DNA from: Bolinopsis microptera
Lineage: Eukaryota; Ctenophora; Tentaculata; Lobata; Bolinopsidae
Length of the DNA stretch: 64,000 bases
Direction of reading: 5' to 3'
Assembly: GCF_026151205.1 (NCBI RefSeq)
Contig: NC_087078.1
Coordinates: 14,401,118 to 14,465,117, forward strand
Shown here: positions 24,001-34,448 of the stretch, piece by piece
How the letters are laid out: every line of letters starts with the position of its first letter
Position numbering within the stretch: the stretch's first letter is position 1
Translations under genes and position numbers: made by a program
Notes under the pieces: generated by a model
Told to the model about the DNA's origin: nothing
Seen by the model: the letters and a program-made list of their open reading frames with translations, nothing else
Database searches by the model: none

Positions 24001-26407
24001 CAGCACCAGGACTGTGAAACCAGCAATTTCTTGAAACAGGTAATTGTTTATCTGATACAACTCATAGCTAGATTAATTAACATTTGAGTTTTTTTTGTTA
24101 ATTATCTTGGTCCGATTAGCTTGAGCTGCTTCGCATGGGAATCATCTGTACAATCTAAATACATAGATATAGAGAGGATTATATATTTTTTAAAATGTGA
24201 TATACTGTATCCCCAGGATCAGAGCAAGTCAACACTGAGCAGATACCAGGTAGTAGGAACTACCTGTGCATCGTCTCCCTCCGTCTCCCAACATGACATC
24301 GTCCTCTTTGACGAGGTTTCGCAGGTCTGTCGGCGTTTAAAGCTATAATCCCTCATCTTGAAAAACTGAATAGTTTGATTACACTTTACAGACAAGAATT
24401 TATTGAAAGACGTCTCAGCCACATAGTTGGAGCAATTAAATTACTCTCTCGTCTAAGTAATTAATTGCACATTAATTTACTAATTACTAATTAACTAATT
24501 AAATTTAAACAACCAGGTGACAGAACCCTCGTCTCTCTTACCACTGATACACTCGTCCTGCAAACGTCTTCTTCTGGTCAGTCACTATCACTATCATCAG
24601 TATTCTTCCCTTGGCCTTGATAGCCTGCTTAGCGCACTCTTAACGTAATATATTGTTGCGATTTATTGAGACTGTGAGACAACTTCTATCTCAAAAGTAG
24701 GTATTCAAATCCAAAACCCTCGGTTATTCAGGTAGGTGATCCTCAACAATTACCCCCAACGGTAGAAACCCAGCATGTTGATGGAGGGGGAGCTCAGGGG
24801 TTTGGAACAAACACTGTTTGATAGGATGATCAAGCTAGGATACCCTACTGTAGTACTGAAGTTAGTGTTTACCTTGTAGAGAGGGGGTGTAATATAATAT
24901 CCACTATCCATTTTCGAATGCATACTTCGGTATATTACGTTTTTGACTTTTTGTGCTGAATCTAAAATTACATAATGTTTCAGCACTCAGTACCGCTGCC
25001 CTCCGGAGATTTCCTCCATCTCCAGCACCCTCTTCTACTCTGGAGAACTACAAGACGGTAACCCACCCACCTCTGAAGAGACTCTACTACCTGTTCCCCC
25101 TCTCACTTTCATTAGTATTCCGGGGTCTGAGTCCGGGTATGGTGAGAGTTACTCTAACAGTGCAGAGGTTAGTGTCTAAGTGAGTGTTTAAGTGAGTGTT
25201 TAAGTGAGTGTTTAAGTGAGTGTTTAAGTGAGTGTTTAAGTGAGTGTTTAAGTGAGTGTTTAAGTGAGTGTTTAAGTGAGTGTTTAAGTGAGTGTTTAAG
25301 TGAGTGTTTAAGTGAGTGTTTAAGTGAGTGTTTAAGTGAGTGTTTAAGTGAGTGTTTAAGTGAGTGTTTAAGTGAGTGTTTAAGTGAGTGTTTAAGTGAG
25401 TGTTTAAGTGAGTGTTTAAGTGAGTGTTTAAGTGAGTGTTTAAGTGAGTGTTTAAGTGAGTGTTTAAGTGAGTGTTTAAGTGAGTGTTTAAGTGGTTGAT
25501 CCCGAGAATAGCTGGGAAACAAAATCATCGTTCCTGGAGTTAATTACACAAATTAATTCTAGTACAGTAAAGATATTTATGTAATAAGGAGTTTTGTGCA
25601 GGTGAAAGCTATTTCTGAGTTGTTAGAAGTGTTGGTTAACAAGATTAAAGTCCCCAAAGACGATATAGCCATCATAACACTGTATCGTGGTCAGGAATCC
25701 TTGCTCAAGAATGAGCTGCCTGGTTCAAAGTCTCTTAAGGTATGCGATTAATTCACATAATTTGCATATTAGCTTTCGGCGTCGTTCACTTCCGGACACA
25801 CTAATGTCTACTATACGAGTTACATAATTATAATTTATGTTCCTTTTGCTTTGTTTGAGATCTTATTTAATATCTACTCTAGAGTTAAGATATTATATCT
25901 ACTCTTCCAAACTATCCGCAGATATCCACGGTAGATGCAGTTCAGGGTGCAGAGAAAAGTGTGATTATCCTGTCTTGTGTAAGAACTTCAAGAATTGGGT
26001 TTGCTGATTGTCCGAAGAGAGTGAACGTGGCTCTCACTAGAGCCAGACATCATCTTATCATATTGGGTTAGGATAGGATATTTGTAATACTTGATGACTT
26101 ACGGTTGTCATACTTCGTCAATTTGAAACCATTTAACACAGTAACTATATCTCAAATCTAAATTATTTATGTAATTCCAATTTAAAAGGAGATATTGTGT
26201 GCTATAAATAATTATATAATATTTCAGGTAATTTATTTTAAAAGCACCCCAAAAGCATTTTCATTAACCAAGTATTAACACCCCGCGTCGCTCCCAGGAA
26301 ATATTAAGATGTTGAGTACGAACCAGTTGTGGGGGAAAATAATCCAGACATGTGCTGATAGAGGGGTGGTACTGACACAGTCAGATATACTGGCAAAACT
26401 CCAGTAG
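18031..26407 (+). CDS. ZGRF1: ZGRF1, GRF zinc-finger SF1B DNA helicase
   Basis: ZGRF1 is a 5'-3' helicase for recombinational and crosslink repair. Twenty exons: 18031-18090, 18354-18497, 19367-19603, 19751-20859, 20989-21100, 21545-21644, 21851-22024, 22337-22427, 22565-22683, 22821-23034, 23188-23330, 23529-23685, 23919-24039, 24217-24324, 24517-24576, 24732-24860, 24984-25167, 25602-25739, 25922-26066, 26298-26407. Phases agree throughout. Domains: DUF2439 ([15 protein letters not shown], residues 1-70); a long acidic disordered region in exon 4; GRF finger ([11 protein letters not shown]...CDLFKW, about 610-660); helicase from about 790 with LNEKQEEAV, Walker [41 protein letters not shown] and NVALTRAR. 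Expected length is about 1217 residues. One extra base in the G run 24786-24790 shifts frame between [10 protein letters not shown] and GLEQTLFDR. Human ZGRF1 is longer, so the middle region is shorter here. Confidence 0.93.
21381..21398 (+). repeat. Poly-G tract, 18 G
   Basis: An uninterrupted G run in a ZGRF1 intron. Similar runs occur at 44852-44864, 47304-47320, 48328-48345 (as C) and 61666-61677, where some are ends of a mobile element. Confidence 0.9.
22021..22192 (+). repeat. 13-bp minisatellite made of the 5' splice site
   Basis: The unit ATGAGTAAGTACA is repeated about 13 times. It starts on the last four bases of ZGRF1 exon 7 (...TGCAAAATGA|GTAAGT), so every copy carries a GTAAGT donor. 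The 13-base period is not a multiple of three, so use of a downstream copy would change the frame. A few copies are TTAG or GTGAGTACC variants. Confidence 0.9.
25168..25494 (+). repeat. 12-bp minisatellite at a 5' splice site
   Basis: About 27 nearly perfect copies of GTTTAAGTGAGT begin directly after the donor of ZGRF1 exon 17 (GCAGAG|GTTAGT at 25167/25168). Each unit contains GTGAGT, a consensus donor. The first few bases (GTTAGTGTCTAA) look like a diverged founder unit. Reading through from the exon gives a stop within the first unit (GTC TAA). Confidence 0.92.
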
Positions 26408-26848
26408 TAAGTGCCAGTAAGTAACTAACTCCCCGTACCAGTGCTGATCAGTACCTTTGAATAGAAATTACATCGAGTGAAAGAAACGATATTTCTCAAT
26501 TTTTCACATCAATTTTTTCCAATATGTTTGTAATTTTGTTGCAATTTTTAGTTTATTTTCAATGCAAGTTAACATCAACTTGTTAAGTGTTAGTTTTACT
26601 TTCTCAGTTATCAGATTTTATAATGTTTATAACTTTTCTTGGATTAGATTGAATGTTAATTTTTCAATATAAATTTGTATATTTTGCTATTTTTGTGAGG
26701 TTGCCATGTTTCGTATGTGTTAAAATAGCTGATCTATGACTTTATTGATTATTATTTTCTATTAATATATTAAACCCACAAAGTTAAAAAACTAACCTCC
26801 AATATGTACCAACATAACAACCTTGCCAGTTTAGGATTATGAATTCAG
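26408..26848. other. Intergenic between ZGRF1 and ZNHIT1
   Basis: AT-rich, no gene. It must hold the 3' UTR of ZGRF1 and the start of the ZNHIT1 transcript. Confidence 0.5.
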
Positions 26849-27435
26849 ATGGGTGAAAAGAGAACACATCGTACGGGAACACGTACCGTGCTTGACACTG
26901 CACAGCGGAAACTGCGTCTTAAGCGCTTTATTGAGTCCCTTGATAAAGACAACTTTCAAGAGGATATTAATATCAGCACAGCTAGACTTCCCGCTTTTGA
27001 AGAGAAACCTGTTACTAAAAAGAGGAAGAAGACAACGAAAAGGAGATTCCCAAAATCATTTCAGGTAAAAGTTTACATATACAGCTGAATATTATATACT
27101 ATATTGAACCATTGAATAATGTATCATTTCAGCATAAATTCCTTACAAATATGATATATTTGGTTCATAAATGTAAGCCTTGAATAATTTAATGGGAGGG
27201 TCATTCCACACTCATCATTCTTGTCTCTCAGGCGTTACTAGAAGACCCAGTGAACAGTTCGGACGTCTCACAGTACAACTCCGCCCAAGTTCCCGTTTCC
27301 CGAATTCCCGCCAGAAACTTCTGCTCGGTATGTGGGTACCGGGCCTGTTACAAGTGCATAGTATGCGGGACTAAATATTGCTGCTTAAAATGTGGACAAA
27401 CTCATTCTGAGACCAGATGTCTAAAGTGGGCTTGA
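26849..27435 (+). CDS. ZNHIT1: ZNHIT1, zinc-finger HIT subunit of SRCAP complex
   Basis: A subunit of the SRCAP/SWR1 chromatin remodeller that exchanges H2A.Z. Two exons, 26849-27064 and 27232-27435, join in phase 0 (...FPKSFQ|ALLEDP), giving 139 residues (human 154). The basic N-terminal half contains TVLDTAQRK and NFQED, then a lysine-rich stretch (TKKRKKTTKRR). The C-terminus is a zf-HIT domain: CSVCGYRACYKCIVCGTKYC, then C, H and C ending in ETRCLKW, as in the human protein. The ATG immediately follows GAATTCAG, an acceptor-like sequence. Confidence 0.94.
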
Positions 27436-28140
27436 AGTTGAGTGTTTGCCACTAATTATAAGTGATAAAATGTATCATTATTGTGAAGTTTTAGTGAGTG
27501 TGCAGCTCCTGTTTTACTTTGGTTGTCGTTCAGAATAATCATATGAACCCTACGAGAAGCGTTGGAAACCTTAAGCACAGACAGAAAGCTCTTGGAACGG
27601 CTGCTGGACAGTTGTGCCCCTTCTCACCCAATCTAGATCAAGTTACCATTTAAGGGGGCGCAACCGTCGGTAGGCCTTTGGAACAAAGACAGCGACCAGG
27701 TCGAGAGTTCAAACGAGTGGGACGGAAAGAGTTGTGACATCGCAGATTGGATTATATACTGCAAATGCAATCTGCAATTTACTGCCATCATTAATGATTA
27801 ACCTGAACTGCCCTATTTGCATTCTCATGACTAATAAGTAAATATGCATAAATTAGCATAAATTAGCTAATTAATTGTAACATAAAGGCAGATAGTACAA
27901 TTGTGATATATCCATGCTTTTCAGTACAAGTTAGAACGAAGTCTTCATGTTATGACTAATGTGTTCATTTACTCATCATGTATTGCTTCATTTTTAGTTT
28001 ACTGTGAGAAGAGATTATGATACTTGTTTTACTCCAAAGTTTGGCCGGATTGTTAATTTGGGTTTAAAAAAAAAAAGTTTTTCAAGTACGTCAATCTTGT
28101 TAAATTAATCTCGATCTTTAACAGTAACCAGCACATCAGA
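27436..28140. other. Intergenic; possible degraded tRNA-like patch
   Basis: No open gene. Around 27655-27725 a GC-richer patch has a B-box-like GAGAGTTCAAACG but no convincing A box or cloverleaf, so I do not call a SINE. Confidence 0.4.
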
Positions 28141-28159
28141 ATGATGTCCCGTCTTGCTA

Positions 28160-28199
28160 ACAATATCCCTGCTTTGCGTAAACTGAGCAGGGATATTGT
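28160..28199 (+). other. Perfect 14-bp hairpin just upstream of or inside SEPHS2 5' end
   Basis: ACAATATCCCTGCT (28160-28173) pairs perfectly with AGCAGGGATATTGT (28186-28199) around a 12-base loop. If translation starts at 28141 the hairpin is coding. If the start is 28222 it lies in the leader, or in an outron removed by splicing at 28220. Confidence 0.8.
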
Positions 28200-28221
28200 A
28201 GCCGCCCCCTTGTTTTCCAGC

Positions 28222-29677
28222 ATGGCAGAAAGGCCCCCGTTCAGGCCAGAGGACCATGGTCTTGACAAAGAGTTCCGGCTCACCGACTTTACTAAGATGA
28301 AAGGATGAGGCTGCAAGGTATTCCTTTTAAGATTTGTTACTGTGCTCGTTTGTGTATTTCTGCAGAATAGTACTGAACTCGCTGATTATTGATGAAGTTA
28401 GTCATTTGCTCAATTAGTCGCGATTGATTGTGTTCTCTAATTCTCCATAACTACATAGTATGGATTTATGTTACATCATCCTTAGATCGTGCTCCCTACT
28501 GAGTGTCAGAATATCACAAACTGAGTTCGAAATACTTAAACCTTGTAACTCCAACAATTCCAGATAAAAACTAAAGTCTGAGTAATCACTTAATCAGCTA
28601 ACATAACATCTCTCTCCTCCCATGTTTAAAACCACCGCCTCCCTCCCCCAGGTACCGCAGGCAGAGCTGCTCCTCTACCTGCAATCACTTGCACCCTCCT
28701 CTCCTCTCCTCTCCGGCGACAACTCCTCCATCGGTATTGGTCTGGACTCCTGTGTCCTGCCTACTCGGCACCCTGGTATCTCTCTCGTTGAGACCACTGA
28801 CTTTTTCTACCCGCTCATAAACGATCCATATCAAATGGGAAAGGTGGCGTGTGCCAATGTGTTGAGTGATTTGTATGCGATGGGTGTGACGGAGGTTGAT
28901 AACATGTTACTGTTGTTGGGGATAGCTAAAGAGTTGTCAAATGAACAACGAAAGGTTGTTATTCCCATGATTTTGGAGGGTTTTAGAGATCTTGCTAAGG
29001 AAGCTGGAGTGAGTATTAACGGTGGTCAAACTGTTGTAAACCCCTGGATGATTATTGGTGGTGTTGCTACTTCTGTGTGCACTAAGGACGAGATTATCAT
29101 GCCAAATCAAGCTGTTGCTGGTGATAAGATTGTACTGACGAAACCACTTGGAACTCAAGTTGCTGTTAATCTGCACCAGTGGATGAATCTGGGAACTCCA
29201 TCTTGGAACATAGCCAAGGATCTTATTTCAGAGGAGGATGTGATAAAAGGATTTGAAGACGCAACAATCTCCATGACAACACTAAACTTAGCAGCTGCAC
29301 GACTCATGCACAAGTATGGTGCTCACGCCGCAACTGATGTCACAGGATTCGGCATCCTCGGACACTCCAGAAACCTGGCAGAGTTCCAAACTGCTGATGT
29401 CGACTTCTCCATCCACACTCTTCCCATATTCGCTCGCTTCACGGAGGTTTGCAAACAGCTGATCGAAAAGGGTGGTAGGAACTTCAAGCTGTTACAAGGC
29501 CTGTCCTCCGAGACTTCGGGTGGTCTGTTGGTGTGTCTGAGTGGTGAGTCTGCGGAGAAGTTTGTAGAGGAGGTGAAGAGTGATGGTGGTAAGGCTTGGA
29601 TTGTGGGGGATGTTGTGCCAGGTACTAAAACATCACGTATTTCTGAGAATCCTAATATCATTGAGGTGACTTACTAA
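28222..29677 (+). CDS. SEPHS2: Selenophosphate synthetase 2, selenocysteine form
   Basis: Makes selenophosphate from selenide and ATP, the Se donor for selenocysteine, and is itself a selenoprotein. Two exons: 28222-28317 (or from 28141) and 28652-29677, joined in phase 0. Exon 1 ends FTKMKG-TGA-GCK, with the in-frame TGA at 28306-28308. This is exactly where vertebrate SEPHS2 has Sec (MKGUGCK) and SEPHS1 has Thr. Exon 2 carries family hallmarks: GIGLDSCVLPTRH, TTDFFYP, GKVACANVLSDLYAMG, GGQTVVNPW, LTKPLGTQVAVN, HAATDVTGFGILGH and ETSGGLLVCL. The ATG at 28222 is one base after CCTTGTTTTCCAG and gives an N-terminus of the usual length. An upstream in-frame ATG at 28141 would add 27 residues. 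A SECIS element follows at 29905-29974. Confidence 0.95.
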
Positions 29678-29904
29678 TTTAAGTGATTTTTGATAAATAT
29701 TCCTCATTTTTGTTGAGCAGATAATTAAATTCAGATGAATTTCATCATAAACTATTGGTTATGACAAATTAATTTATTGGGAGGTATTTATTTTAAAATC
29801 ATCACTTTTTACCTTTCATTTTTGTGTTTATTTAAATTTTACATTTTTAATTTCTTTCTAGAATAATTTGTCACTGATGGTGAGCAGACTGTTTGTGACA
29901 TTGA

Positions 29905-29974
29905 TTGGTAATCTTAATGACGATTCAGGAGAAAATCCTCAATCGGATCTCTTTTATTTGATGACAATTACCAA
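29905..29974 (+). promoter_or_regulatory. SECIS element of SEPHS2
   Basis: About 230 bases after the stop. Helix I: TTGGTAAT (29905-29912) with ATTACCAA (29967-29974). The core quartet is ATGA (29917-29920) facing GAT (29946-29948), giving the T-T, G-A and A-G non-Watson-Crick pairs. Helix II: CGATT-c-AGGA with TCCT-c-AATCG. The apical loop is GAAAA. The 11 bases between ATGA and the loop AAA match the known spacing. The 3' internal loop is longer than usual (about 18 bases), the one weak point. Confidence 0.85.
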
Positions 29975-30351
29975 ACTTCTTGAATTGAATTGTGTGTTTT
30001 TCTCGTCTCTGAAACTTTTAAATATTTTGATGATATTGTTTCTTGCTCTGGAACTAAATTTTCCAATCAATTGAACTTATCTTATGACTGACAGAGCCAA
30101 AGTTCAAGTTTTTCATGTCCCCTGATTTTAATTATATAATCGGAACCGAAAGATAATATCTGGCTAAATAACAATTTGGGACAGAAAATTCTAAGGTGTC
30201 AAACAACGATCACTATTTTATCTAAAATTAACCAATCAGTGACCCTCCATTACAACTATTCTATAAATATTTATTACGATTTCAACTTTATTCGCTGAAA
30301 TCCTAACATTGGTATATTATTCTAACGTACTTAATATCTTTAGTTCAATGA
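29975..30351. other. Intergenic between SEPHS2 and MON1
   Basis: No gene. The SEPHS2 3' UTR probably ends here. Confidence 0.45.
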
Positions 30352-33300
30352 ATGGGTGATGAAGCTGTCACGTTACTGAGCAGTGCTGCTAACGGAATAA
30401 TACCAACACCCACCGCCGCCCTCAAAGAAGCGGTGATTGAACCTCAGCCATCATCGTCAACCTCTAACATCAATGAAGAGGTGACAGAGAGCCAACCAAC
30501 AATCTCAGTCCAAGATGAGGAGATAGAACCTCAGCCAAGAACCCGGCTATGCGCTGAATCCAAACCTAATGACCCGTTTCTTACACGGCCTCGAAGCAAC
30601 GCATCAGACTATGTCAAAAACCCGCGGAGTCCTTCATCAAGTATTGATCTGGGCAGAAGTGAGGACGGCGAAAAAGATCCTCTACAGAATGGGGTCCCAG
30701 CGAAATTGAACCTGGAGGTTACTGGCAACCTTACAAAATCCAGCTCTTTAAACGGCAGTTCAACGTCTGTGGACGACGTAAAGGTGGTCGTTGAGGACAA
30801 TGATGACGTGATCATGGAATCCCCCTCAGTACACCAAAAGGAGTTCTCCCCTGAGGTCTCCTCCGAGTTGTCATCCGAGTTTACAGCCGAGACTGGAGTT
30901 CCAAAAGAGGAATATGTCCTTTCTGGGACTGGATCTGGTGGTTCTGTTGGTGGATCTGGAGGTTCTGTGGGCTCTGAACCGGAGCCTGGTGCGTCTCTGG
31001 AACCGGTGGTGAGGACTAGTTCAGGGTGCGATCTTCTACTTGTTACCCCAGGTAATACACTCTTTGAGGTGAATTATGTGTTATTACCTGATTGTTTTAT
31101 GTCTATTGTTATAGTACAACAAGTAACTTGTTGTGTTCAAATTTAGAGTGCAACTTGAGGGATTATTTTCATGCAAGTAAAATGATATGGATTGTGAATA
31201 TTTTAATTATAGACAAAAAACTTTTATCCCGACGGTCACTATAACTACCCATTGAACAGATGTCAAGAAAGCACGCAAATGTGTTTGCCACATTGAAATT
31301 GCAATTTAGCCTCATTAGACTCAGTTTACGGACACAGCTGCCATTCTGTTTAACTAGTGTCAAATAACTCTTTACTCTTTAGTTAGTTTATACATGCATG
31401 CTAGCATGTACTTCGAGGTTTTTATTGCACAGGATTGTGGTGCACCATATGGGTGTATAGCTCAGTGGTAGAGCAATCGACTGCAGATCGATAGGTCCAT
31501 GGTTCAACTCCGTGTGCGCCCTCTACTTTTGATTTTATGTATTTGCTACAATAAGGTCTTATTTGTTATATTTATGAATGGGATGAGGCTAGCAAGCTAG
31601 TGAGGTGCCGATTACCTTTTATTGTGCAGTACGGCTACCGGCTACGACCCTTTTAGGCTACGGTACAGATTTCACTGAAGCACAGTCCGGACGCTACTTC
31701 AAGCATTATATACACTCGTTTTATTCCGAAGCTGTAATGAGAGCTTTTAATATTCACATCATGGTTGGATAAGCGACGGCTGCCTTTCAACACCGAGATA
31801 TTGACCCAGCCCGGATTCGAACTCGCTTCCTCAGGGCTAGTAGACAGGCGGAATAATGGATTAACCAACTGAGCATCTGAGTCAGTGTTAGACACCTCAT
31901 GGTTTTATACATCTTGCTTTTATTGCACAGGATTGGGTGCACCATATGGGTGTATAGCTCAGTGGTAGAGCAATCGACTGCAGATCGATAGGTCCATGGT
32001 TCAACTCCGTGTGCGCCCTCTACTTTCAATTTTATATATTTGCTACAGTCGTCAGTCATCTTTGTCACGCCATACTTGCTGTTAAAAACACTGGTCAAAT
32101 AGACACATATTACACTGCCTTAAGTAAAAACCGTCCTTATCAGCAAAATATCTAGAAGACAATAATTGGAAATTCGATATGTTATCTGATGTAATCCCCT
32201 ATTTAAACTTATCAGGTGACACAGTGAGTGACGACGAAGGAAGTGAGACTGTGTCTGAAGCTCCACACCCACCTGATGACTCTACTGATGAATCTGAGGA
32301 TTTTGGTGCACAGGTATTACAACTATTACCAATAGCAGCATAAAATTTGTAGTACGACTTCTATTTCATATCAATTTCAACTTAGGAAAGGTATTCGATG
32401 CTTATACAACGGTCATTGGTCACCTTAAATGACTCTTAAAGTCTGATTGCCAAACTAAACCTCAATATTTACAGGAATACCCTGCGGAATGGTACACGGA
32501 CCAAAAACACGTGTTCATATTCAGCGAGGCAGGGAAACCAATCTACAGCAGGCACGGCAAAGAAGAGAACATAGTGGGGCTGTACGGGGTGATGCAAGCT
32601 CTGCTCAGCTGTGTCCAGGACAACTCTGATGATCTCAGCTGTATCAGGACCTCAAATCGTTTGTTTGTATTCCGGTGTCATCCCCCGCTCATCATGGTTG
32701 CTATCGCCCATTTGAACGAGAGTGAGGAGCAGCTGTGTCGACAGTTGAAATACGTTCACCATCAGGCTGTCTTTTTTCTGACTCAGTCCCATATGGCAAG
32801 GCTGTTTAAGAACAGACACAACTATGATCTGAGGCGTCAGCTTACCGGACTTCCCAAGTTCTTCAACGGGATCATTCAGTTCGTTGAGGAAGAACACAGC
32901 TTTTTGTTAGAATCAATCCGGTGTCTCCCCATGCCACAATCATTGCGGAATGAAGTGACCGCCATCCTTCTCAGTAACCGATGTCCGGAGCTCGTTTTTG
33001 CGATTGTGATCTACGAACGACAGATAATCTCCATCGTCCGGCCCAAACAATACGCGGTTACACCACAAGATCTGCACCTCTTGATGAACTACGTGCAGAC
33101 AGGCAGCACTCGAGGTCATGGTGAGAAATGGGCACCTTGCTGCCTCCCCGACTTTAACGATGGAGGCTACCTTTACATTCACGACTCCTACATCTCTGAA
33201 ACTACGAACGTGAGCCTGGTTCTTATAACAAACGAACGGGAGCAACACATAACCATGATAGAGTGTAAGCAGAGGATTGTAGATCAGATGGTCGCTCAGA

Positions 33301-33704
33301 AGACAATGGAAAAGTTGGAGGCTGTGCTAGTCAGTCCGTTCGTCTGCTCGGACACCAAGATACCCCACCTCCATCACTTTATCTACAAGAGTCGGAGCTC
33401 CCAACAGCTGGTGAGTCCCGAGTACACGGCTCCGTACAATTCGGACGAGGACCGGAGACTTTTACATGCTAAATACTGTCAGGTCCATGACAAGCTTCAT
33501 CACAGTGATCACAAAATATCGATTTACTACGACATTGACGCCCGGGAGTCCGTTGTTGGGTACCTGATGTCTAATTCGGAGATTTATTGCACGTTTTCGC
33601 CGTTTGTGACGAGGCCTGTTGCGTTGAATAACATTGATAAATTATTAAAGTGGATCCGCCGAGAAGAGAACAGATTCTTCATTCTTGGTTCTGGGGTTTA
33701 CTGA
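30352..33704 (+). CDS. MON1: MON1, vacuolar fusion protein (Rab7 GEF subunit)
   Basis: MON1 with CCZ1 is the GEF that activates Rab7 on endosomes and autophagosomes. Three exons: 30352-31051, 32216-32313 and 32475-33704, phases 1 then 0, giving 675 residues (human MON1A about 650). The first 265 residues are disordered, rich in S, E and P, with a GSGGSVGGSGGS run. The conserved part begins EYPAEWYTDQKHVFIFSEAGKP (longin fold 1), followed by SRHGKEENIVGLYGVMQAL, FRCHPPLIMVAIA, RQLKYVHHQ, VSLVLITNE and FIYKSRSSQQ, with IRREENRFFIL at the end. The 1.2-kb first intron holds two tRNA-Cys genes and a SINE. The ATG is 8 bases after TAATATCTTTAG. Confidence 0.93.
31451..31522 (+). tRNA. tRNA-Cys (GCA), copy 1
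   Basis: Full cloverleaf: acceptor GGGTGTA against TGCGCCC, A box TAGCTCAGTGGTAGAG, anticodon loop CTGCAGA with anticodon GCA on an ATCGA/TCGAT stem, T arm with GGTTCAACTCC, and discriminator T, as in Cys tRNAs. No intron. It lies in MON1 intron 1, same strand. Confidence 0.95.
31650..31895 (-). mobile_element. tRNA-derived SINE
   Basis: Read on the minus strand it starts near 31880 with an A-box-like TGCTCAGTTGGTTAATCCA and, about 45 bases on, a B-box GAGTTCGAATCCGGGCTG. This is the head of a tRNA-derived SINE. A ~150-bp tRNA-unrelated body follows down to about 31650. It separates the two tRNA-Cys copies. The 3' end and any duplication of the target site were not resolved. A degenerate tRNA gene with a long variable arm is a less likely reading. 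Confidence 0.6.
31948..32019 (+). tRNA. tRNA-Cys (GCA), copy 2
   Basis: Sequence identical to the copy at 31451-31522. The flanks match too: TTTTATTGCACAGGATTG before, and TCTACTTT then ATTTTATxTATTTGCTACA after. It is therefore a recent ~140-bp duplication with about 500-bp spacing. Confidence 0.95.
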
Positions 33705-34448
33705 ATTGGTAATCTTAATTTTTGATCACTAATAAACTACTTTTTTGAGATTAAAAGAAACCGCCGGCCATCTAGTTACTAAATACTAAATTATTGGTTA
33801 ATTTTGCGCATTAGGATGATTTCACTTATGACTAATTTGTCTCCAGCATGATTATAACTTGAACACGTCTTGATCATCCAATTTATGTTCCACCTGAAAG
33901 TAAAACGACATGGTGGCAGGCCCAAAATCAATTTCATGTCAAGATCCACATCATTGAGGGGGTACTAATATCGGTACAGCGATCACACAGAGATCACACA
34001 ATCGCCTCAACTCATAACTATTACAGGTTGTTCATTCTGAACCACCTTGTATACATCGTACGCGTTAGCTCCAATGCGGGTCATTGGTTTATGTCTTGCT
34101 CGTTTTCCTGCATTTATCGCATTCCATCCGCAAATAATCGTGATACCTTTTACATTGATCGTTATTTTGTCGTGTTAAAGTTTGATTTCGATGACATCTT
34201 GTTAAGTTAATGTGTAAGATTGGAAATGTATAATCTTAAATGTTTTATTTTTACGTCCCTTTGTTTTGCATCTGTCATCACTTCAGATCTCTTTTATTTC
34301 ATGGTTTAAAAGCTAAGCAATGATCTTTAACTGATGAAGCTTACAAACTCCGTTCTAACGGTTGCATTGTTATGTTAACATTTCAACGCCAATTAATAAA
34401 CAAACTACAATCAATTAATGTATTAATAAACCCTACTCTCACCCAGCA
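33705..34448. other. Intergenic between MON1 and BTB gene
   Basis: No gene recognised; a frame at 34028-34210 lacks support. Confidence 0.45.

Noticed and set aside
25169-25528. Minus-strand frame encoding repeated LKHS units
   Set aside because: It is only the translation of the 12-bp minisatellite in ZGRF1 intron 17; the period divisible by three keeps the frame open.
27650-27730. Possible tRNA-derived SINE
   Set aside because: Only a B-box-like stretch; no A box at the right distance and no cloverleaf.
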